DNA of 64,000 bases from Massariosphaeria phaeospora. Its lineage: Eukaryota; Ascomycota; Dothideomycetes; Pleosporales. The DNA lies in NCBI GenBank assembly GCA_011032825.1, contig JAADJZ010000033.1, forward strand, positions 62,001-126,000. The letters run 5' to 3'. A program made the position numbers and the translations under genes. Positions 55,657 to 64,000 of the stretch are shown here, piece after piece; position 1 is the first letter of the stretch, and each line of letters opens with the position of its first letter. Below the pieces are notes generated by a model. It ran no database searches. It was given only the letters and a program-made list of their open reading frames with translations, and was not told the origin of the DNA.

Positions 55657-57573
55657 CTAGCGCTGGTATATTGGCTGCTGTGGAAGAGGGAGCTGAGTGA
55701 ACTGATTCGCTTGTGTCCATGTATGATGATCCATATACGGCAATGGTCCAGCTCGACGCTCAGTCATTGGCCGGCCCAACGGCTGGTACTGCATTTGATC
55801 GTACCCGACGTTGCGAGCAGGGTTGTGCATGGAAGTTGATGGCGGAGGTACGAGCAAAGTGTGAACACCCCGAACCGGACGATACGGCGATTGTCGTTGA
55901 TTCAAGAAATATGACGGTGACATTTGCCGCTGGCTTGATGTTTGGAAGGTGGCGCTCGCGGGTGACGACCCAGCCGATGGTGGGTATGGGCTCATTTGAC
56001 GAGACCGATCCGCTGTTGGGGTGCGCGTGATAGGGAACGGGGGTGTCGCAGTAGTCGTTGGAGTGATAGCGGGCTGATGCCATTGGACCGGAGGAGGATA
56101 CACCATTGCCATGGAACGGCTCCCAGCATTAGGTAAAGTCAAATCGGACCAGTTCTTAATTTGCATGGGCGGATTTTGCTGGGGCGTTGGAATCGCGAGA
56201 CTCGGCAAAGGAGGTAGGCGGTTCATCGAAGGGGCGTGATCGAAAGACCTGTTGATTGGTGTCTGCAGTGTCGGGATCAGAGGTGCGTTGCTGTATGGAC
56301 CTGGAGCTAGACCATGTGCTTGCCTCTTCGGCGCTGGCTCAGCACTGTAGTCGTGGCTGCGTTTGCGTTGCACAAGCGGACCGAGTTCAGGCAGAGCACC
56401 AATGGGTGATACAGCAGTCGATGTAGCCTGCGGCTGTAGCAACGGGGTGTTAGAGTACTGTGAGTGCGAAGGTGAGTAGACCATGGATGTTGGCGGCGAG
56501 GTATGGTGATTGGTGGGTGGAGAAGGGACAAAGTTGTGAGGAACTTGCAAACCTGGAGTCGGCGGTCCAATCGGGCTGATGGCTCCAGAAGCGGGGATCT
56601 TTGAGCCGCGGTCGTAGAAGGTGCCGAACTTTCCCAGGACGGTGTGCCATTCTTCCCACTTCTTCTGCGAAGTAAACAGGCTGTACCTCATGTTGCTGAG
56701 AAACTCTACTTCCATGATATGCACCTCTTGCACTGAGATGCCTGACACCTCGGCCCAAGTCTTGTTCGTGTATGTATTGTCGTCTAGAAATTTATTGCCC
56801 AACATCAATGCTACCGTCAAGAGACGATATTCGCTGCCGGGCTTCCCATTCACAGTAGGGTTCGTGAGCTTCAGCCGGTAGATGAACAACAGCGCCAGCA
56901 GTATGACATTCTGGGCCACTTGGGTTGTGGTCAGTATTGTTGCCACCCACTTCCTGAAGCCTGTTGTTGGGATAGCGTCCGGTACGAGGCGATGCATGGG
57001 GAAGCGCGGAGAGTTTGTGTCGACAACCTGTTTCAAGGTCGCCGAGCTTTCGAACCAGAAGAGGCAGGTCACCTGCGAAGGTTAGTTTTGGTTCTGCCTG
57101 CTTTGGTAAGACAAACTCGCCTCTGCTGCCAACTGCGGTAGCCCCTCCTGAGGGGTGCTGATTGTAGAGGGAATCCTGAGGTTTGGAGAAATGGACCACT
57201 TCTTCCGCTGCTGCTGGGTCATGTCGGCTGACATTGATTGTTGTCTCTGCGGTGTAGGGCTAGGCTGGGCGGACACTGTTCGAGAGTTTCCAATGGCAGG
57301 TAATTGGTAGCCGTAGTCGTAGCCTGCACCCTCATTAGGCGGTAGTGAGACCACTCTCACCGCAGAGCCAGGCACGTCTGAGGGAGGGGTGAGAGGCGGT
57401 CGTGGAGCGCTCTGTCGAGAATGCCGATCATGTCCAGTAGTGGGTCGAGGCACTGGCAGCTGCATTTGGTAGGCGTCGACTTTGGGGGCAGGGCGAGCGG
57501 GGGAGTAGAAGTCGTAGGGACGGTCCCGCGGAACAGCGTGAGGCATCGGGTGCGGGAGTTGTAACTCGAGCAT
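55657..57573 (-). CDS. Pho80/PCL-type cyclin (Clg1-like)
   Basis: Model: 57573-57121 and 57072-55657, giving 622 aa. The cyclin box lies in the second exon: VTCLFWFESSATLKQ, FRKWVATILTTTQVAQNVIL, LLALLFIYRLKLTNP, LLTVALMLGNKFLDDNTYT, NKTWAEVSGISVQEVHIMEV and EFLSNMRYSLF. This is the layout of cyclins that partner Pho85-type kinases. The N-terminal region (with QQQRKKWSISPNLR) and the long C-terminus rich in Pro, Gln and Ser are presumably disordered. The intron 57073-57120 appears to use a GC donor (gcgagt) with acceptor ttcgcag. Only this junction keeps phase and gives LAAE|VTCLFWF; GT donors nearby break the frame. The start at 57573 (MLELQLPHPMP) is chosen for its position; an in-frame ATG at 57852 would add 93 residues. 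Confidence 0.85.
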
Positions 57574-60500
57574 GTGGGCGATTGTTCCTGCGGTGTTGGG
57601 AAGGTGGGTCCGGTCACAGCGGCGGAACCTCACGGTGAGGGGAGCGATGAAGGGCGGAGTTGAGGTTGGAGACGGCCACCTGTGCGGGAGAGCATGGGCA
57701 GGAGCAACGTCTTTTGGTGCGGCCCTGAGGTTTTGTTTGCACCGGTCCTGCTCACTGCATGGCCTGGCGGGGGGCGAGTCGTGATCCGCGGCGTGCTTGG
57801 GGGCAAGCAAGGAGACGGGTAGTTGTTGACGGTATGCTGCTGGGCCTGGCAAATATGCTCAGGGCCAATGGATGCAACGCTGTTCCGGGGGGCAGGACAG
57901 GACGGCGTCGAGGCTGGCGAGGGCGAGGTGAAGCAGAGAGGGAGCGGGTGGGTGCAATAAAGCGAGCGGCGGCAGGGCGTCAGTGGTGATGCTATGCCTG
58001 GTGCGGCATGGACGTGGACGAGGGTGATTGTGCGGGCAGAAGCGCAGCTGGTCTGTTCGGCCCGCACGCAGCGCATGGCTGGGGCCGTTGGGTTTTGATA
58101 AAACATAAATTCACGACTCCGTGAAAGCTCGGAAGGTTCCAGGCAGGGTACGGCGACGCCTCAAGAGGCTGATCCAGAAGGAGAAGCAGCGCGTTGCCCG
58201 CCCAGCCCAGCGTCTGACATCAACCGCCTGCCGGGCGCGCACGGGCCGCGCAGGCATACCGCGGGCGAGGGCCGACTAAGGGCCACGGGCTGCGGGCTAA
58301 GGAGCGGCCAGGGCCCGGGGCAGCACTTGGGTGGGTGGAAGAACAAGAGCAGGATCACGGATTCACGGCGGCGGAGGGATCAGTCGCGGGCATGGGTGTG
58401 CTGGTGCCTCGGCCAGGATCCTACCACCTGATGATACATACATGCTGCCCAGGCCGGTCCGCTAGCGGGGGTTGACTATGGGCAGGACAAAGCAGGACAA
58501 AGCAGGAGCACCGTACACGCAGCTGCCAGACGCAGCGCTGAGGCTGGCGCGATGGGCTCCTGGGAAGAGAAAGGGCGAAGGCGGGCGACCAGCAGGCCCG
58601 CCGCCACCGTCGCCGTCGCCGCCGCCGCCGCTCGCAGCCCTCGCCGAGACCAGGCCCGAGCCAGAGCAACGCAAACCTTCTGGCGACGCTGCACCCAGGC
58701 GTCGCGGCATCACGACAAGCGCCGTGGAGTGCTGAAACTAGAAACCTGGGAGCAACGAGCAACGAGCAACGAGCAACGAGCGTCCCAGCTCCGGCCGCCA
58801 TCGCTGCACTGCTGCAGCCGGGCGCCAAGGCACGTACCATCTCCCTACACACCTGCACCTACACAAACCGCCCGGATCGGCTGCGCGAAAACACACTGGA
58901 CATGGACATGCACCGCGCACGCGTTCGCCTTTGTCCAGCACAGCGGAGGCGGGCCTCGCGCAGCACAATTGGCCTGCCGCATGCGCACACGCCGGCGGTG
59001 GTGGGCGACGACGACGACGAAGCGGACCTGAAAGCGCCGCTGCGAGAGTCAGACTCCTGCGGCCTGGCTGGCTGGCTGGCTGCGCGCATCGTAACAGGGT
59101 GCTGCTGCTAGAGCCTGCCAGCCCGTTTGCTGCGATGAATCGTCGTCCACGCCCTCAGCCCTCCCCTCGCCCGCCGCGCTACACCCACACCCCCGTCGTG
59201 GGCATGGGCATTCTTTTGATTATTCACGGCCGGCCACCGCCATCTTCTGACCCGCAACACCACACAAACCCCGTCGTGTCGCTTAGACGCCCATGTCGCG
59301 GTGCTTGTCCCGAAGCGTCGAAGCGGCTAACTGCGCCGCCGGCCATGGAAGCTCGCCAACGCTCTCTGCTCTTGCACTCGCCGGTGTGCGCCTCTTCAGC
59401 GGCGTCATCTCCATCATGGCGATTCGTGGTCGCTGATTGGGCGGGCCCGCGGTCTGCGCTGTCGACTCGTCGTGAGGCCCCTCCGTCCACCTCGCACTCA
59501 CCACTCACCACTCACCACACCTCGATCAGGATCAAGTCAGTCAGTCATACAGTGTCCTCTCGTCGACCCATGGATGACGGCACCCCTTACTGTGTGCTCG
59601 CTGCGCAGCGGCCGGCTGCACGGCCAAGGCGGAGGACACGATGATGAGGACACCTCCATACGACAACCTAGACACACTTGCGACGGCGCGCTGCCACCAA
59701 ATCCCACGACGCCGGCCCCACCTGTAGCCAGATGCTCACCTCTGCCCTCCAGACTAATTACCGTAAGCGGGCTGAGTTAGGCATGAGCGCACTCCCCGGA
59801 TAGCGTTGTGCAGAGGCACCACCACCAAGAGGATCGGTGGTCAGTCCATCAATAACAATCGTCAGACAGCGGGCGGTCTGGAATGGCATTTCGCGCGTGC
59901 ATCATTCCATGGATGCCGCCCATGCCGTGTTTGATTTGCTGGCGACGCTACGACGCCGACGTGCCGACGCAATTATTTGCTGCAGCGCGCCTGGATCATG
60001 GACTCATGGCCCACCGTCCACGACTGTCTCCGCTCAGCGCTGCACGCTCGCACAAGCGGCCGGAAAGGTCGCGCGCAAAGTGCTGATGCACGCACACGGC
60101 AACCGCAAGACTGCGGTGCCGCCGCCAGCCGTATCAGACTTCTCTCCTCAGTCCCATACGAACAGCGAGTGCCGCCTGGCCTCTCTGGCTCCACGCTGGC
60201 CCTAACCAGTGTTTTACCTGCCCCAACTCTCTTCTATTCCGAGCCCGAACCCTGTCCAACGCAACGCTGTTGCGGCATTGCAGTGCATCCAGCACTGTGG
60301 CCTGTGGCCTCCGTCGTTGCAACTTGCAAGTGGTTTGGCCTCCTGCGGCCTCCAATAGACGGCACTCTCGCTCGGGGTTGTCGTCGTGTTGTCGTCGTGC
60401 TGGCGAATCACAGCGTGTCTGGGCCGGCGCTAGAGTGACATTCACGGCGGTCCAAAGGCCAGATTGTGTAGTTCCAAGTTGAGGCAATCTGCACTACAGG

Positions 60501-63500
60501 ACCACCCTTCGCAACGCCCCTAGCGAAACACGTATTGCTGGTGCTATCCATATCCGCGCCCCGCTGCAGTCCTCCACTCGCTCCACTAGATATCGACTCT
60601 GCCCTGTCCGCGCGGAAGGCTAGGGGGCGCGGCGCTCAGCTTTCCTGCCGCCGTGATTGCAGGCTGCTGACACGATCGCAAACGCACAGCGCCCAGGGTG
60701 TGGAAAATTGAAAATACAGACCGGCACTGTTGCAGCCAGTGTCAATCCCTCCTTCAACAAGGCACCGCTTGACCGTTTATTGCTTTTCCACCTGGCATTC
60801 CACTTGGCGCGAACCTGTGGCATGACAGCCAGCACTAATCGTGCAACCGGGGATAATGCACTTGGAGAGGCAAAGCAAGGGAGAGACAGGGCCGAGCAAC
60901 GAACGTCGCAATCAACGTGTCGTCCTCGCTCCCGCTGCGATTCGCCATTATTGCTCTCTGACATTAGGCAGCCTCGTCGGCCGGCCTGTGATGATACGGA
61001 ATGCAAACACTACCTTCCGGATATTGAACGCACAAGATTGCCAAACGCACTTGAGGTCCAGAGTCAATGTTTCATCAACCAGGACCCTATTTCAGATACC
61101 TTTTTTAAAGGGAGAGTTCACCTTGGCGTCCCTGAACTTTGCTGGACGCATCTGGATTCTGATATCACATACTCCGTATCCATAGAGTGCGGAGATACGT
61201 CCCAGTTCGACAAACGTCATCAAACGAGGCCGGCCAACTATCCAGTTGATCAATGCAATCCACCTCCGCCACTACTTACTGCATATAGTAGACCATTATA
61301 CATATGAGGAATTACTAGCTCTCTGCATGTCGCCAACACATCCTCCACTAATAACAATGGATCCCACGGGATACAGCCTTTGTATGTTCTTACAGCCTCG
61401 GAACGTCAACTGAGAAGGCGGTCCGCATGGGACGGGTTCGCAGACAGGACGCATAGTACAACATGGACAGGCACACGCACAGAAGGAAGGCATCTGCAAC
61501 CCACACATGAGCTCTATCGCGATAGTCGGTTAGTTGGTTGCGGCCTGGTCGTCGATAGTGAGGTTCTGGGGCATTATGTCCGTGATACGGCGACCTTGGG
61601 AACGATCGGTGCCGCAATTAATGCAACTCGCAGCCCATCCATGCTTGCTTGAGACACGCCCACGCCTGCTGCTCCTCGGCGGCAGAAAAAACCTTGCGGG
61701 TGTATGCCGTCCGGCCAACCACGGTGGTGGACCGTGGAAGCGTTGCTGTTAGTGTGAGCGGGAAAAGGACGTCCAGGGCTGGAAGGCGCACTGCGGATGA
61801 GACGCGGCGTCATGGTCAGTGTTGCCGTCGGAGCCTGTTCGCACTTCTCACAACACGAGGGGCGTCGTGCTGATTCCTGAAGCGCTGGTGTAAGACGCGT
61901 CTAGGCCGCATTGGGCCCAAGTATTAGTTTGGCACGGCGCGCCGCGCTGAGACGTACCGCGCCTGCGACCCGTTCGACGACGCGTACATCACACTTACGC
62001 ACCAGCCGAAGTTCGTTGCTCGTCGATTATTCGGCACTCCCTCTTCAACAATCATCGCCGGCCCAGGCGAGGCAGCCCGGAGGACACCGAATTAGCGCAA
62101 TCCTGCCCCCCCAAGGCTTTCCGAGCGGTCGACTGGCCTGGGGACTGGCCAGGACGTCGTGGCACTATACTCGGGAGTGTCTGGTGAATGGTTGAGCAGG
62201 CAGGTGGAGATGAAAACTTTGTCCCGGACCACGCAACCCTCACCCCTTCGTGTTGTGGTCTTCTGCACGAAGCTCACCGATAGCGGCTGACGGCGGCCGA
62301 AGAGACGCCCGCGGACTACGCCCAGCTGTGGACCTGCTGGCGATATACAGGATGAGGAGGTTTCATTATTGCAGAGCAAGTTGCGGTGGATGCATCACGT
62401 AGTTCCGCCAAAGGCCGAAGGAATACGGGCCCAGCAGACCGCCGTCCGAAGCACCAACGTCGTTGGCTTACGCGCAGCACAACGCAGCCTAACCCCGGCT
62501 GGACTTTGAAGGTCGTTGGGGAGCATCGAGGCCGTCCGGTCGACCCTGCTCATGCTTCTTTGAATTTGCAAAGGTGGCGAGCGTCGTCGGGACTCGGCTG
62601 CAGCACCCTCGCCAACTGACCCCCACCAGTTGAGTTTAGCCTTTTCCTGTCTAGTCCGCCCTCAATCCCACCGTGTTCCCCGCCTTCCTGCAAAGAGCAG
62701 GTCAGTCGAGCGCCGAACGAACCGACTCCTTGACGCCACGCAACAGACCAAATGTCCTCCTCCGTCCTCTGAACCCGAGACCAAGGCATCCATCACCGGT
62801 TTCATGCATCATGGTTCTGCCACGGTACCCTGGGAAGTGAGAGGGTCTCGTATGTATGGCAGAACGGCAGCTATCCTTTGCGATCAGCCACTTCGGGCGG
62901 TCATGATGCTGGCACATGCCATTGTTCTACGACAGCCTGACTCGCCGGGACAAGGCGGTGCCAACAGTACATGCGCTCCGGTGGGTATGCGGGTTGGCTC
63001 AATGTTCGAAGAAACACTGTCAGCGCGCCCTCGGCATCCTCATGGGAGACAGCAATATTGGCCTCGACTCCAGCGGCGCGGATAAGCTGAAATCTGTCGA
63101 TGCACAGCTGACCCAACACTCATACACAGGTGCGCGTGTTAATCAGTAGCCCGACGACGTCGGCGCCGCCACAGACGGCTAGCGATTGCAAGCCATGGCT
63201 ATTCAGGAGCTCTTCGTGGGACTCGTTGGTCAACTCTCTCGTGTGACTATCAAAATGTATTCCAGGTTTATCTCAGCACCATGGGGGATCGCTTTGCCGG
63301 TGCATACACCAACCCGCGCCAGCTAGCTATTATCGATATCGCTAAATATGGGGCTAGGTTTATGCTTTTGTGATTGAATCATGTGGGACGTCGATGTCTA
63401 CTTGCTTGGCGGCATTTTGGCGAGACGCCGCCATGAAATGCAGCAGTGTCTGGCCTCCTGCAATCGGCATTGATATCCTGTCAGGTTTCTCCACTCGAGG

Positions 63501-64000
63501 ACTCTCCACTTAGCGAAACCTTCCAAAGACTGTCGCGCCTGACACAAATCTGCGCCGCGAAAAGGCTATGTAAGGCCTCCATGCACGGCTTGACGACGAG
63601 GCAGAATGACTTCCTTCACACCCTTTCCGGAGCCTGGCCACGGAGTCTCTCTATAGCCTACTGTCTGCAGAGCTCAACAAGGCACCGGTGCCGCTAATCA
63701 ATTTCGTCTAGTGACGCGCCTACCTACCTACAGACCGGTACCATGATCCATTGTTATTGCGCACCTCTAATCACTCATCTCGGCACGCATTACACAACCC
63801 CAGCTTCTTCGGGCCGCACCAACGCCCATATATGCCACAGCCTTAGGCTACCTGTTATCCAACGTGGTCATTGCACAGCCTTCGTGTCTATCGCACGCGG
63901 TCGTTCACCGGGATGTGTCTCCGGTACTCTACACACATCGCCCGATCCGGCCTTGGTCCAACGACCCACACACCAAACCCACTGGCAGCGTCAATACATC
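57574..64000. other. Long region without a supportable gene
   Basis: 6.4 kb upstream of the cyclin gene to the window end. Many short overlapping GC-rich frames occur on both strands but none shows a domain, signal or family pattern, and neighbouring frames cannot be joined by good splice sites into one. It contains short tandem repeats (58750-58780; a ggacaaagca doublet near 58483-58504; a GCC-rich tract near 58600-58640; ggct repeats near 59070) and one tactccgta copy (61170-61178). It may include a long cyclin-gene promoter and leader, ncRNA, or decayed sequence. Confidence 0.5.
58750..58780. repeat. Tandem repeat, 7-bp unit gagcaac, about 4.4 copies
   Basis: Four exact consecutive copies of gagcaac followed by a partial copy. 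Confidence 0.85.

Noticed and set aside
60657..61307. 216-codon frame in the gene-poor right end
   Set aside because: Irregular composition without hydrophobic core, domain or repeat pattern; not enough to call a gene.
1..64000. CRISPR arrays, bacterial operons, insertion sequences or telomeric repeats
   Set aside because: No regular repeat-spacer pattern, no prokaryotic gene organisation, no intact transposase, and no TTAGGG-type arrays were seen.

Overview
This is a nuclear segment of a filamentous ascomycete (Pezizomycotina). Dothideomycetes is my best guess from gene style, but that rank is inference. The evidence is: genes split by very short introns (mostly 44-75 nt) with GTRNGT-like donors, CTAAC-like branch sites and YAG acceptors; two HET-domain genes; a fungal rhodopsin-domain membrane protein; a DUF3433 protein; a PaxB-like membrane cyclase; and clear orthologs of ELP2, URM1, TDP1, FMP27, BRE2 and ENP1. 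I built exon-intron models by hand, joining frames at splice signals and checking phase and length arithmetic. Twenty protein genes are called, including one cut by the left edge.

Layout. 1-14670 is a minus-strand block: an edge-truncated polytopic membrane protein, a SAT4-like rhodopsin-domain protein, an AT-rich gene-free gap with relic-like repeats, a 2OG-Fe(II) oxygenase of 956 aa, a duplicated DUF3433 membrane protein, and ELP2. 14847-33783 is a plus-strand block: URM1, a PaxB-like cyclase homolog, TDP1, an F-box protein, the giant lipid-transfer protein FMP27 (about 2970 aa) and a HET protein. 34056-40430 is minus: a second HET protein convergent with the first, a PLP decarboxylase, and BRE2. 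40702-53736 is plus: ENP1/bystin, an NmrA-like protein, an alternative NADH dehydrogenase, a PQ-loop transporter and an F-box protein. A Pho80/Clg1-type cyclin lies on the minus strand at 55657-57573. The last 6.4 kb hold no gene I can support.

Functional links. ELP2 (Elongator, cm5U/mcm5U) and URM1 (sulfur carrier for s2U) are divergent across 176 bp; together they build mcm5s2U34 in tRNA. BRE2 (COMPASS H3K4 methylation) and ENP1 (40S biogenesis) are divergent across 271 bp. The rest is a mix of housekeeping genes and typical fungal accessory genes, with no metabolite cluster.

The most unusual item is a compact, highly structured element on the minus strand at about 51979-52118. It has a closing helix, three further hairpin domains, A-box- and B-box-like sequences, an upstream TATA element and T-run terminators. 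It looks like an unrecognised RNA polymerase III transcript. Other notable points are a GC-AG intron in the cyclin gene, a stop-free in-frame intron in a HET gene, ubiquitin-interacting motifs in TDP1, a SUMO-interacting-like tail on the oxygenase, and a 9-bp motif recurring in intergenic DNA.
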